Shown piece after piece: positions 8,060 to 16,779 of a DNA stretch of 62,700 nt. The DNA is taken from the NCBI GenBank assembly GCA_001919865.1, contig MNIR01000064.1:1-62700 (forward strand). The letters are read 5' to 3'. The notes under the pieces are model-generated. The model did no database searches, was not told where the DNA came from, and saw nothing but the letters and a program-made list of their open reading frames with translations. Both the position numbers and the translations under genes were made by a program. The stretch comes from Gemmatimonadetes bacterium 13_1_20CM_4_69_16. Its GTDB lineage: Bacteria; Gemmatimonadota; Gemmatimonadetes; Gemmatimonadales; GWC2-71-9. The first letter of the stretch is position 1; the number at the start of each line of letters is the position of its first letter.

Positions 8060-10806
8060 CCCAGGATGCCCTCTTGACCGCGACCGCCGCCTCCCCCACG
8101 CGCGGCGCCCCCGGCACCCCGGCCACCCCTGAGTACCTCCAGGAGGTGGCGGAGCTGCTCTTCAACGAGTTCGTCGCGGTCATCCGAGTGCATCAACCGG
8201 AGATAGAGCCGGTGCTGCGCGGCGAACCCGTCGACCCCGCCGCGTCCCCCGAACTCGTCGCGCGCGCGCTCCAGGCGCAAGGTATCTGGTTCCAGCTACT
8301 CTCCATCGCGGAGCAAAACGCCGCGATGCGACAGCGACGTCAGAGCGAGGTGGACCGCGGGTACGACCAGCTGCGAGGGACATTCGCGCAGGTGGTGAGC
8401 GCCGCCGCGGCGCAGGGCGTGCCCGCCGCCGAGCTCAAGTCCCTGGTGGCGCGGCTGCGCGTGCGCCCGGTGATCACCGCGCATCCCACCGAGGCGAAAC
8501 GCGTGACCGTGCTCGAGAAGCACCGCCGGATCTACCGGCGGCTCGTCGATCTGGAGGCGCCGCGTTGGACCCCCCGCGAGCGATCCGCCTTGATCGAGGG
8601 CCTGCGCACCGACATCGAGTTGCTGTGGCTCACGGGCGAGCTGCGCCTGGAGAAGCCCACGGTCGCCCAGGAACGCGCCTGGGGGCTGTACTTCGTCACG
8701 GAGAACCTGTTCGACGTTGTGCCCGAGCTCGTGGACAAGCTCGAGCGCGCCCTGCGGCGCGCCTACCCCAGCGAACGGTTCGATGTCCCGCCGTTCTTTC
8801 AATTTGGATCGTGGATCGGCGCCGACCGCGACGGCAACCCATTCGTCACCAACGACGTGACACGCCAGACGGTACACGAAAACCGCGTGGCGAGTTTGCG
8901 CCGCTATCGACAACGACTCGGCCAGCTGGTGCGCGAGCTGAGCGCTACAGAGCGCGTCGCTCCGATCTCGCCCGAGTTCCGCGAGGCGCTCACCCGACGG
9001 CTCGAGCAGAGCGGGGTGGGGAAGCAGCTCGCCGCGCGCAACCCCGGCGAGGTGTTCCGCCAATACTTGGCCTGCATGCTGCGGCGCCTCGACGCCACGC
9101 TCACGTGCGCCGAGCAGGGCACCACCACGGCAGAGATGGCGGGCTACCGCACGGCGGACGACCTCATCGCCGATCTCAGGTCTCTGGAAACCGGCCTCAC
9201 CGCCGCCCGCGCGGGCGGCGCCGCGGGACTGCTGGTGCGGCCCGTGCGGCGGGAGGTTGAAGCGTTCCGGTTCAGCACCTTCCGGCTCGATGTCCGGGAG
9301 AACACCACGCGGCTCGACGCCGCGCTCAGTGCGCTGTGGCGTGCGCGGAACCCGGGCGATCCGCCGGCGCCCCGATCCCCGCCGTGGCGTGCCTGGTTGC
9401 AAGCGGAGCTTGCCCGTCCGCTTCCTCCCGACCAGCCGCTCTCAGGCCTGCCGCCCGAAGCCGCCGCGACGCTCGGCATGTTCTCGCTGATCCGCGACGT
9501 GCGGGACCAGCTCGACCGCGAGGCGATCGGCAGCTTTGTCCTCAGCATGACGCACGACGTGGACGACGTGCTGGGCGTCCACCTGCTCGCCAAGCAAGCC
9601 GGCTTGTTCGCCGACGCGGCCGGCACGGAGAGCTGCACGCTTCCCGTCGTGCCGTTGTTCGAGTCCGTCGACGACCTGCGACGCGCGCCCGACATCGTGC
9701 GCGAACTACTCGAGGTACCCCTGATCCGGCGCAGCGTCCGGGCGCAGGGCGGTGTCTACGAGGTCATGATCGGCTACTCCGACTCGAACAAGGATGGAGG
9801 CTTCCTCACGTCGAACTGGGAGCTCGCGAAGACGCAGCACCGGCTCACGCGGCTCGGGGCGGAGTGCGGCGTGCCGATCGCGTTTTTCCACGGTCGCGGC
9901 GGGTCGGTGAGTCGGGGCGGCGCGCCCACCGGTCGCGCGATCGCCGCCCAGCCCGCGGGGTCGATCCAGGGGCGCCTGCGGATCACCGAGCAGGGGGAGG
10001 TGGTCTCCTCCAAGTACGCCAACCGCGGCACGGCGGCATACCAGACGGAGCTGCTCGCCGCCAGCGTACTCGAGCACTCGGTCAAATCGGAGCGCGAGGA
10101 CGCGCTCGTGCCCACGGCCGAATTCGACGAGGCGATGGAGGCGCTGTCGGGAGCCGCACACGCCGCCTACCACCGGTTGGTGGGTCACCCCGACCTGGTC
10201 GCGTACTTCCAAGCCGCAAGCCCGCTCGAGGAGATCGGGCTCCTCAACATCGGGTCGCGTCCGGCGCGCCGGTTCGGCGCGCGCTCGCTGGCCGACCTCC
10301 GGGCCATCCCCTGGGTGTTCGCCTGGACGCAGAACCGCCACGTCGTCCCCGGGTGGTACGGGGTCGGCAGCGGGCTCGAAACGTTTCTCGAGGTGCGCGG
10401 CGAGCGCGGGGCGAGGCTGCTGCAGCGGATGTTCACGGACTTCCGGCTGTTTCGCCTCATCGTGGACGAGGCGGAGAAGACCCTCGCGTACGTCGATCTC
10501 GATATCGCGCGGGAGTACGCCGATCTGGTCGCGGACCCGTGGGTGCGTCAGGCGCTGCTCTCGCTCGTGGCCGACGAATACCACCGCACCGTGGCCGTGC
10601 TGCGGCGTATCACGGGCAACAGCACCATCGCGGAACGGTTCCCCCAGTTTCGCAGGCGGCTCGCCCGCCGGCTGCCGACCCTGAACCAGGTCAACCGCCA
10701 GCAGATCGAGCTGCTGCGCCGCTACCGCGCGGGGCAGGAGGACGCCCTGGACGCCCTGTTGCTCTCGATCAATTGCATCGCGGCGGGGTTTGGGACCACG
10801 GGATGA
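8056..10806 (+). CDS. ppc: Phosphoenolpyruvate carboxylase
   Basis: The 916-residue enzyme adds bicarbonate to PEP to give oxaloacetate. Diagnostic motifs are VITAHPTEAKR with the catalytic histidine (about residue 140), FGSWIGADRDGNP (about 255), and the flexible loop FFHGRGGSVSRGGAP (about 615), followed by LRITEQGE. Length is normal for the family. The GTG start overlaps the hprA stop. In the serine cycle this enzyme fixes CO2 and returns carbon to malate. The gene closes the six-gene operon and is followed by a large hairpin. Confidence 0.95.
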   Translation: MTQDALLTATAASPTRGAPGTPATPEYLQEVAELLFNEFVAVIRVHQPEIEPVLRGEPVDPAASPELVARALQAQGIWFQLLSIAEQNAAMRQRRQSEVDRGYDQLRGTFAQVVSAAAAQGVPAAELKSLVARLRVRPVITAHPTEAKRVTVLEKHRRIYRRLVDLEAPRWTPRERSALIEGLRTDIELLWLTGELRLEKPTVAQERAWGLYFVTENLFDVVPELVDKLERALRRAYPSERFDVPPFFQFGSWIGADRDGNPFVTNDVTRQTVHENRVASLRRYRQRLGQLVRELSATERVAPISPEFREALTRRLEQSGVGKQLAARNPGEVFRQYLACMLRRLDATLTCAEQGTTTAEMAGYRTADDLIADLRSLETGLTAARAGGAAGLLVRPVRREVEAFRFSTFRLDVRENTTRLDAALSALWRARNPGDPPAPRSPPWRAWLQAELARPLPPDQPLSGLPPEAAATLGMFSLIRDVRDQLDREAIGSFVLSMTHDVDDVLGVHLLAKQAGLFADAAGTESCTLPVVPLFESVDDLRRAPDIVRELLEVPLIRRSVRAQGGVYEVMIGYSDSNKDGGFLTSNWELAKTQHRLTRLGAECGVPIAFFHGRGGSVSRGGAPTGRAIAAQPAGSIQGRLRITEQGEVVSSKYANRGTAAYQTELLAASVLEHSVKSEREDALVPTAEFDEAMEALSGAAHAAYHRLVGHPDLVAYFQAASPLEEIGLLNIGSRPARRFGARSLADLRAIPWVFAWTQNRHVVPGWYGVGSGLETFLEVRGERGARLLQRMFTDFRLFRLIVDEAEKTLAYVDLDIAREYADLVADPWVRQALLSLVADEYHRTVAVLRRITGNSTIAERFPQFRRRLARRLPTLNQVNRQQIELLRRYRAGQEDALDALLLSINCIAAGFGTTG

Positions 10807-10808
10807 CG

Positions 10809-10891
10809 CGTCGCACGTTGCACGTCACACGTTGCACGCGGCTCGGAAGGGAGCTGCGTGTGACATGTAACGTGCGACGTGTGACGTGAGA
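10809..10891. repeat. Heptad-unit inverted repeat between ppc and the acyl-CoA dehydrogenase
   Basis: The left arm is five tandem 7-mers (CGTCGCA, CGTTGCA, CGTCACA, CGTTGCA, CGCGGCT) and the right arm is five more (CGTGTGA, CATGTAA, CGTGCGA, CGTGTGA, CGTGAGA). The arms pair over about 23 bp with two mismatches around a short centre. It could act as a terminator or mRNA-end stabiliser for ppc, but there is no T-run. It belongs to the short-unit palindrome class seen at six loci in this window. Confidence 0.85.
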
Positions 10892-10898
10892 GTGCGAC

Positions 10899-10904
10899 TA
10901 TATT
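10899..10904 (+). promoter_or_regulatory. -10 box of the acyl-CoA dehydrogenase gene, leaderless arrangement
   Basis: TATATT ends 7 nt before the ATG at 10912, so transcription would begin at the start codon. The -35 position falls inside the heptad hairpin and is weak. Confidence 0.45.
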
Positions 10905-10911
10905 CTCCCCC

Positions 10912-12132
10912 ATGCACCCTTCCCTCTACTTCACCGAGCAGCACCACCAGGTGCGCGACCTGGTGCGCGACTTCGCGCAGCAGGTCATCCGGCCGAGCGC
11001 CCGGCGGTACGATCTCGAAAGCCGATTCCCCTGGGACAACGTCAAGCAGATGGCCGACCTGGGCCTGTTCGGCATCCCCTGGCCGGAGCAGCTCGGTGGG
11101 GCGGGGATGGACTACCTCTCCTACATCATCGTCATCCACGAGCTCGCGAAGGTGGACGCGAGCCACGCGATCACCGTCAGCGCCCACACCACGCTCGGCA
11201 CCTCCCCGATCGTGGACTTCGGGACGGACGAGCAAAAGCGGCGCTACGTCCCGTTGCTCGCGGCGGGCAAGGTCCTGGGCGGATTCGGCTTGACGGAGCC
11301 GGGCGCCGGCTCGGACGCCGGCGGCACCAAGACCACGGCGGTCGACCGGGGCGACCACTACGTCCTGAACGGGTCCAAGATCTTCATCACGCATGCCGGG
11401 GTAGGGGAGATCTTCGTGGTCACCGCCCGTACCGATCTCTCCGCCACGAAGACGCACGGCATCACGGCGTTCATCGTCACCAAGGACACATGCGACTTGG
11501 AGGACGCGCAGCGCGTGGGCATCGGACACGAGGCCTCGCTCCCCAAGTGTCCCGGCGTGCTCGCCGCGAAGAAGGAGGACAAACTGGGCTGGCGCGCCTC
11601 AGACACGCGGGAGCTCGTCTTCCAGGACGCGATCGTCCCCAAGGAGAGCGTGCTGGGGCCGGTGAACAACGGATTCCGCCAGTTTCTCCACACCCTCGAC
11701 GGCGGCCGCATCGGCCTCGGCGCGCTGTCATTGGGCATCGCCGAGGGCGCCCTGGCGGAGTGCCTCCAGTACACGGCCTCGCGTCAGCAGTTCGGGAGGC
11801 CCATCGCGAGCTTCCAGGGCGTGCACTTCGCGCTGGCGGACATGGCCACCGAGATCGAAGCCGCGACCCACCTGGTCTACCACGCCGCCTGGCTCAAACA
11901 GACGGGACAACCCTTCAAGAAGGAGGCCGCGATGGCGAAGCTGTACGCCTCGGAGCTCGCCATGCGCGCCACCACCAAGGCCGTCCAGCTGCACGGCGGC
12001 TACGGCTACACCACGGACTACCCCGTCGAGCGGATGATGCGGGACGCGAAGATCTGCGAGATCGGCGAGGGCACGAGCGAGATCCAGCGGATCGTCATCG
12101 CGCGGCAGTTGCTCGGGGACCTGGTCGACTAG
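10912..12132 (+). CDS. Acyl-CoA dehydrogenase
   Basis: The 406-residue flavoprotein oxidises acyl-CoA to enoyl-CoA. It shows the substrate/FAD signature [17 protein letters not shown] (about residue 125), the arginine-rich segment [15 protein letters not shown], and the C-terminal [20 protein letters not shown] with the catalytic Glu region [11 protein letters not shown]. Length is typical for short- to medium-chain enzymes. The substrate cannot be told from sequence alone. No Shine-Dalgarno site is seen, which agrees with a leaderless mRNA. The stop lies 1 nt from the stop of the convergent S9 peptidase gene. Confidence 0.92.
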   Translation: MHPSLYFTEQHHQVRDLVRDFAQQVIRPSARRYDLESRFPWDNVKQMADLGLFGIPWPEQLGGAGMDYLSYIIVIHELAKVDASHAITVSAHTTLGTSPIVDFGTDEQKRRYVPLLAAGKVLGGFGLTEPGAGSDAGGTKTTAVDRGDHYVLNGSKIFITHAGVGEIFVVTARTDLSATKTHGITAFIVTKDTCDLEDAQRVGIGHEASLPKCPGVLAAKKEDKLGWRASDTRELVFQDAIVPKESVLGPVNNGFRQFLHTLDGGRIGLGALSLGIAEGALAECLQYTASRQQFGRPIASFQGVHFALADMATEIEAATHLVYHAAWLKQTGQPFKKEAAMAKLYASELAMRATTKAVQLHGGYGYTTDYPVERMMRDAKICEIGEGTSEIQRIVIARQLLGDLVD

Positions 12133-12133
12133 C

Positions 12134-14299
12134 TCACCGACCTCCACCAACCTCCATCCCCAGGGTTCTCACCAGGAACGCCCAGCGGTCCGCCTGCTCC
12201 TCGATGATCTTGCTGGTCGGCTTGCCGGCGCCGTGCCCGGCCTTGGTCTCGATCTCGATCAGCACGGGCTGCGGGCCCGCCTGCGCAGCCTGGAGGGTGG
12301 CGGCGAACTTGAACGAGTGCCCGGGCACCACCCGGTCGTCGTGGTCCGCGGTGGTGATGAGCGTCGCCGGATACTTCGTTCCGGGCCGGATGTTGTGCAA
12401 CGGCGAGTAGCGGTACAGATACGGGAACTGCGCCGCGCTGTCGGCCGAGCCGTACTCCGTTACCCAGGCCCAGCCGATGGTGAACCGATGGAACCGCAAC
12501 ATGTCCATCACGCCGACTGCGGGCAACGCGGCGCCGAACAGCTCGGGGCGCTGGGTGATCGCGGCCCCCACCAGTAGACCGCCATTCGAGCCGCCGCCGA
12601 TCGCGAGCTTGGGCGGCGACGTGTACTTCTGAGCGACGAGGTATTCCGCCGCGGCGATGAAATCGTCGAACACGTTCTGCTTCTGCCCGTGCATTCCCGC
12701 CTGATGCCACTCCTCGCCGTACTCGCCGCCGCCCCGCAGGTTCGGCACCGCATACACGCCGCCCATCTCGAGCCACACGAGCATGCCCACCGAGAAGTTC
12801 GGCGTGAGGCTGATGTCGAAGCCGCCGTACCCGTACAGATACGCCGGATTCGAGCCGTCGAGGGCGATCCCCTTCTTGTGAGTGATAAACATCGGCACCC
12901 GCGTGCCGTCTTTGCTCGTGTAGAACACCTGCTTCGTCTCGTAGCCGGAGGGATCGAAGTCGATCGCCGGCGCCTTGAACACGCCCGTCGTACCGCTCGC
13001 GAAGTCGTAGCGGAAGATCGTCGTCGGGTAGAGGAACGACGTGAACGCGTAGAACATCTCAGCGTCCTTGCGCTCGCCCGAGATCGAGGACACCGAGCCC
13101 AGCGTGGGGAGCGCGATGTCCTTGAGGGGCCGTCCGTCGAGGGCGAACAGCCGCAGCCGCGAATGCGCGTCGTGCATGTAGTTCGCCACCAACACGTCGT
13201 GGATGATCTGGATGCCCTCCAGCACGTCCTCCCCTTGAGGGATCACCTCGCGCCAGCGGCCCCGATCCGGTTGCCGAGTGTCGATCGCGATCACGCGTTT
13301 GCGCGGGGCGTCCAAGTCGGTGAGGAAGTAGAACACCGGTCCGTCGTTGCCGATGAACCCGTAGCTCGCGTCGAAGTCGTCCAGCAGGCGAACCACGCGG
13401 CCCGTGACCCGCGGCCGACGGGCATCCTTGAGATCGAGGTAATAGACCCGGTTGCGACGATCCGTGCCGAGCCAGACATGGAGCACCGCGTAGCGGCCGT
13501 CGTCGGTCACGACGGCGCTGAATCCCCAGTCGGGCTGGTCCGCCCGCTCGTACACCAGCGTGTCCCCCATTTGGTCGGTGCCGAGACGATGGTAGTACAG
13601 TTTCTGGAAACGGTTCACCGTCGTCAGCGCCTTGTCGGCCGCCTCGGGGTAGCGGCTGTAGAAAAATCCGGCGCCGTCGTGCGTCCACGAAGCCCCGGAG
13701 AACTTGATCCAGCGCAGCCGATCGGGCCGGTCCCGCCCCGTCGCGATGTCGCGCACGCGGAACTCCTCCCAGTCCGAGCCGCTCGCCTGCGTCCCGTAAG
13801 CGAGCAACCTCCCGTCCTCCGAAACCGCTAGCGTGGAGAGCGCGATCGTGCCGTCTGCGGATAAGAGGTTCGGGTCGAGCAGCACGGCCGGATCGGCCGC
13901 GAGCGAAGCCTGCTTGTAGAGCACCGACTGGTTCTGCAAGCCGTCGTTCTTGAAGAAGAAGTACGGCCCCGCCTTGTGGAACGGCGTGCCGTATTTGGGA
14001 TAATTCCACAGCTCAGTCAGCCGCTTGCGGATCGGCCCGCGTTGCGGGATCTCGGACAGCCAGCTCTCGGTCAGGCGATTCTCCGCCTCGATCCAGGCTC
14101 GGGTCTCAGGCGCGTCCGGGTCCTCGAGCCAGCGGTACGGATCCGGGACCTGCGTGCCGTGGTAGTCGTCCACCACGTCGCTCCGGCGCGCCGCCGGGTA
14201 TTGCATGGTTTGGCCGGGCGCCGCGGCGGCAGCCTGGCCGAGCAGCATGCCTGACAGGAGAACCCCCCGTGAGAGAAAGCCGTTGGATAGACGCATCAT
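12134..14299 (-). CDS. Secreted prolyl oligopeptidase (S9A family)
   Basis: The protein is 721 residues from the ATG at 14299. The N-terminus has a signal peptide (MMRLSNGFLSRGVLLSGML, then AAAAAPG). A seven-bladed propeller region precedes the C-terminal hydrolase. The catalytic serine is in GGGSNGGLLVG, the aspartate in TADHDDRVVPGHS and the histidine in KAGHGAGKP. Such enzymes cut short peptides after proline. The frame is open further up to a GTG at 14341, but that start would sit in the rng promoter and spoil the signal peptide, so 14299 or 14296 is preferred. Confidence 0.9.
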   Translation of the reverse strand: MMRLSNGFLSRGVLLSGMLLGQAAAAAPGQTMQYPAARRSDVVDDYHGTQVPDPYRWLEDPDAPETRAWIEAENRLTESWLSEIPQRGPIRKRLTELWNYPKYGTPFHKAGPYFFFKNDGLQNQSVLYKQASLAADPAVLLDPNLLSADGTIALSTLAVSEDGRLLAYGTQASGSDWEEFRVRDIATGRDRPDRLRWIKFSGASWTHDGAGFFYSRYPEAADKALTTVNRFQKLYYHRLGTDQMGDTLVYERADQPDWGFSAVVTDDGRYAVLHVWLGTDRRNRVYYLDLKDARRPRVTGRVVRLLDDFDASYGFIGNDGPVFYFLTDLDAPRKRVIAIDTRQPDRGRWREVIPQGEDVLEGIQIIHDVLVANYMHDAHSRLRLFALDGRPLKDIALPTLGSVSSISGERKDAEMFYAFTSFLYPTTIFRYDFASGTTGVFKAPAIDFDPSGYETKQVFYTSKDGTRVPMFITHKKGIALDGSNPAYLYGYGGFDISLTPNFSVGMLVWLEMGGVYAVPNLRGGGEYGEEWHQAGMHGQKQNVFDDFIAAAEYLVAQKYTSPPKLAIGGGSNGGLLVGAAITQRPELFGAALPAVGVMDMLRFHRFTIGWAWVTEYGSADSAAQFPYLYRYSPLHNIRPGTKYPATLITTADHDDRVVPGHSFKFAATLQAAQAGPQPVLIEIETKAGHGAGKPTSKIIEEQADRWAFLVRTLGMEVGGGR

Positions 14300-14319
14300 C
14301 GACTGTAATCTCGAGGCGG

Positions 14320-14348
14320 TTGACGTAAGTCGCAAGCCCACTTAGATT
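14320..14348 (+). promoter_or_regulatory. Promoter of the rng-rplU-rpmA operon
   Basis: TTGACG (14320-14325), a 17-nt spacer and TAGATT (14343-14348) form a near-consensus promoter. The start site would be near 14355, giving a leader of about 175 nt before rng. The -35 region (TTGACGTAAGTC) resembles that of the yicC promoter (TTGACCTAAGTC). Confidence 0.65.
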
Positions 14349-14354
14349 TACCGT

Positions 14355-14529
14355 ATGCATTGGGCTACGGGCTTGCTGGCGTCGCTCGGGCGCGTCACCG
14401 CGCCGCGCACCGGCCCCCCGTCCAATCGGTTTATCACATCTCCAGTCAATCCGCTCCGAAAGAGTTCTTGCTGGGACAACGTTCGGATCCCGACCGGCTG
14501 CTGGCCGAGCGGGGTCGAGGGCACATGCT
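14355..14529 (+). other. Long 5' leader of the RNase E/G operon, with a possible leaderless upstream ORF
   Basis: This 175-nt leader has no confirmed gene. An ATG at 14355, 6 nt after the -10 box, opens an 83-codon frame that overlaps the start of rng out of frame (to 14606). The translated sequence matches nothing I know. In enterobacteria the rne leader mediates autoregulation, so a regulatory leader is plausible here, but no specific structure is shown. Confidence 0.35.
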
Positions 14530-16116
14530 TTGAAACGGGAAATACTGATCAGCGGGAGCCAGCGCGAGACCCGCGTGGCCATCCTGGAGGACGACCGCCT
14601 TGTTGAGCTCCTGGTGGATCGCCCCAACACCCGCCGCATGGTGGGTGACATCTACCTCGGCACGGTGGAGGCGGTGCTGCCGGGGATTCAGGCGGCGTTC
14701 GTCAACATCGGGGCGGAAAAGAGCGCCTTCCTCCACGCCTCCGACCTGATCGAGTCGGAAGACGAAGACGAGCCGCACGAGCCGGATGACGAGAACGGCA
14801 ACGGCGAGGACGGGGGGAACGGCGGCGGGGGCGGCGGGGGGGGCGGGGGCGGTGGCCGGGCGCGGCGCCGCTTGCCGAACGTCGCGGACGAGCTGAAGAA
14901 GGGCCAAGCCAAGCTCGTTCAGGTCATCAAAGAGCCAATCGGCACCAAGGGCCCGCGCGTGACCGCGCAGGTCTCGCTGGCGGGTCGCTTCCTTGTGTAC
15001 ATGCCGTTCGCCTCCAAGGTCGGCGTCTCGCGCAAGATCGAGAACCGCGAGCAGCGGACCAAGTTGCGCGAGATGGTCGGCAAGCTCGTCCCCAAGGATT
15101 CCGGCGGCTGGATCATCCGTACCGTGGCGGAAGACCTGACGGAGCAGAGCTGCAAGCGCGAGATCGACCACCTGTACGGACTCTGGAAGAAGATCAAGCG
15201 CAAGTCCGGCGCGGTGCGCGCACCGGCGCTGCTGCAACGCGAGACCAGCCTCACCCGAGGCATCATCCGCGACCTCTTCAGCGACAAAGTCGACTCGCTG
15301 CTCGTCGACTCGAAGGCGCTGCATAACGAGATCGTGCAATACCTCAAACAGATCGACCCCGACTTGATCGACCGGGTCAAGCTGCACGAAACCGAAGCCC
15401 CGTTGTTCGACGAGTACGACATCGAGGCGGAAATCCGCAAGCTGTTCGTGCCGAGGGTGGAGCTGGCGAGCGGCGGCTACCTGATCATCCAGCCGACGGA
15501 AGCCCTGACCTCGATCGACGTGAACACGGGCCGGTACACCGGCAAGAAGGATCCCGAGAGCACGATCCTGAGGACGAACATCGATGCCGCCCGCGAAGTG
15601 GCACGCCAGCTGCGGCTCCGGGACATCGGCGGCATCATCGTGGTGGACTTCATCGACATGGAATCACGCGGCAATCGCGAGAAGGTGCTGCAGGAGCTGC
15701 GCGCCCATTTGAGCCGCGACCGTGCGCGCACCAAGGCGTTCGCCGTCTCCGAGCTCGGACTCATCGAGATGACCCGGCAGCGGGTGCGTCCATCGCTGTG
15801 GCAGTCCATGACGGCCGAGTGCCCGACCTGCAACGGGACCGGCCGCGTGTTCCGGCCGGAGGTGGTGGTGCGGCGGATGGAGCGGTCACTCAAGCGCGCC
15901 GGCGCCGAGCACAAGGAGCGTCAGCTCGCGGTGCGCCTCCATCCCGAGGTCGCGCTGTACCTCGTGGAGCAGGAACCTAACTTCTTGCGACAGCTCGAGA
16001 AGCAGACGGGGCTCGAGCTCGAGATGCGCGACGACCCGATGATGCGGCTCGACGAATTCCGGATGATGGCGAAACCGGCGGGGCGGGATGTGACGGAGCA
16101 GTATGCGGTGGCTTGA
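14530..16116 (+). CDS. rng: Ribonuclease E/G
   Basis: The 528-residue endoribonuclease processes rRNA and mRNA. It starts at TTG (KREILIS follows), with GAGGG as a likely ribosome site. The S1 domain (residues about 38-140) is split by an acidic stretch and then about a dozen glycines (residues about 75-110), an unusual insert. The catalytic core has the metal-binding aspartates in SIDVNTGRYTG and VVDFIDMESRGNREK, and the zinc-link cysteines in ECPTCNGTGRV. It has no long RNase E scaffold tail, so it is RNase G-like. It is followed by rplU-rpmA, a common arrangement. Confidence 0.93.
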   Translation: MKREILISGSQRETRVAILEDDRLVELLVDRPNTRRMVGDIYLGTVEAVLPGIQAAFVNIGAEKSAFLHASDLIESEDEDEPHEPDDENGNGEDGGNGGGGGGGGGGGGRARRRLPNVADELKKGQAKLVQVIKEPIGTKGPRVTAQVSLAGRFLVYMPFASKVGVSRKIENREQRTKLREMVGKLVPKDSGGWIIRTVAEDLTEQSCKREIDHLYGLWKKIKRKSGAVRAPALLQRETSLTRGIIRDLFSDKVDSLLVDSKALHNEIVQYLKQIDPDLIDRVKLHETEAPLFDEYDIEAEIRKLFVPRVELASGGYLIIQPTEALTSIDVNTGRYTGKKDPESTILRTNIDAAREVARQLRLRDIGGIIVVDFIDMESRGNREKVLQELRAHLSRDRARTKAFAVSELGLIEMTRQRVRPSLWQSMTAECPTCNGTGRVFRPEVVVRRMERSLKRAGAEHKERQLAVRLHPEVALYLVEQEPNFLRQLEKQTGLELEMRDDPMMRLDEFRMMAKPAGRDVTEQYAVA

Positions 16117-16150
16117 CGGAACTCGAAGTCCCAATTAAGGTTCCGACCCC

Positions 16151-16471
16151 ATGACGTACGCGATTTTCTCCATCGGCAGCCGCCAATTCAAGGCCGAGCC
16201 GGGCGTGACCATCAAGCTCCCGCTGCTCCAGGCGGAGCCCGGCAGCAAGGTGACATTCGACCGCGTGTTGCTCGCCAGCGACGGCAAGCACGTGCACACC
16301 GGCAAGCCGCTCCTGAAGGGCGCCAAGGTCACGGCCGAAGTCGTGCGGCACGGCAAGGGTGAGAAGATCCGGATCTACCGGTTCGCGCGGCGCACCGGGT
16401 TCCGGCGCCACGCCGGACATCGCCAGCCGTTCACCGAGGTCCGAATCGCGGACGTGAAGCTCAAGGATTGA
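16151..16471 (+). CDS. rplU: 50S ribosomal protein L21
   Basis: The 106-residue protein begins MTYAIFSIGSRQFK, the normal L21 start, and ends in the conserved basic segment RRTGFRRHAGHRQPFTEVRI. It lies 34 nt after rng and 8 nt before rpmA. Confidence 0.96.
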   Translation: MTYAIFSIGSRQFKAEPGVTIKLPLLQAEPGSKVTFDRVLLASDGKHVHTGKPLLKGAKVTAEVVRHGKGEKIRIYRFARRTGFRRHAGHRQPFTEVRIADVKLKD

Positions 16472-16479
16472 GGTAGCAC

Positions 16480-16743
16480 ATGGCTCACAAGAAAGGCGTC
16501 GGCTCCTCCCGCAACGGCCGGGACTCAGGACCCAAATACCTCGGCGTGAAGCGCTTCGCCGGGGAGTTCGTCAAGGCCGGCACCATTCTCGTCAAGCAGC
16601 GCGGCACCAAGTTCCACCCCGGGCTGAACGTGCGGCGCGCTTCGGACGACACGCTGTTCACGGTAGTGGACGGCCAGGTCAAGTTCGAGCACAAGAACAA
16701 GAAGCGGTATAAGGTCAGCGTGTATCCGGTGGCGCGAAACTAG
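16480..16743 (+). CDS. rpmA: 50S ribosomal protein L27
   Basis: The 87-residue protein has the typical L27 N-terminus [16 protein letters not shown] and the core [16 protein letters not shown] and RGTKFHPG. L27 contacts tRNA at the peptidyl-transferase centre. It ends the rng operon at a strong terminator. Confidence 0.97.
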   Translation: MAHKKGVGSSRNGRDSGPKYLGVKRFAGEFVKAGTILVKQRGTKFHPGLNVRRASDDTLFTVVDGQVKFEHKNKKRYKVSVYPVARN

Positions 16744-16775
16744 GGCGGCAACGGGCGGCCCGTTGCCGCCGTTTG
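16744..16775. terminator. Bidirectional terminator between rpmA and the amidohydrolase gene
   Basis: A perfect 12-bp stem (GGCGGCAACGGG paired with CCCGTTGCCGCC) with a 3-nt loop is followed by GTTTG. It sits between convergent genes, ending the rng operon on one strand and the 15-kb TetR-led operon on the other. Confidence 0.8.
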
Positions 16776-16779
16776 ACGC

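Noticed and set aside
14355-14606. An 83-codon ORF in the rng leader as a real gene.
   Set aside because: It overlaps rng out of frame and its sequence has no family features. The leaderless position is noted, but a coding call is not supported.
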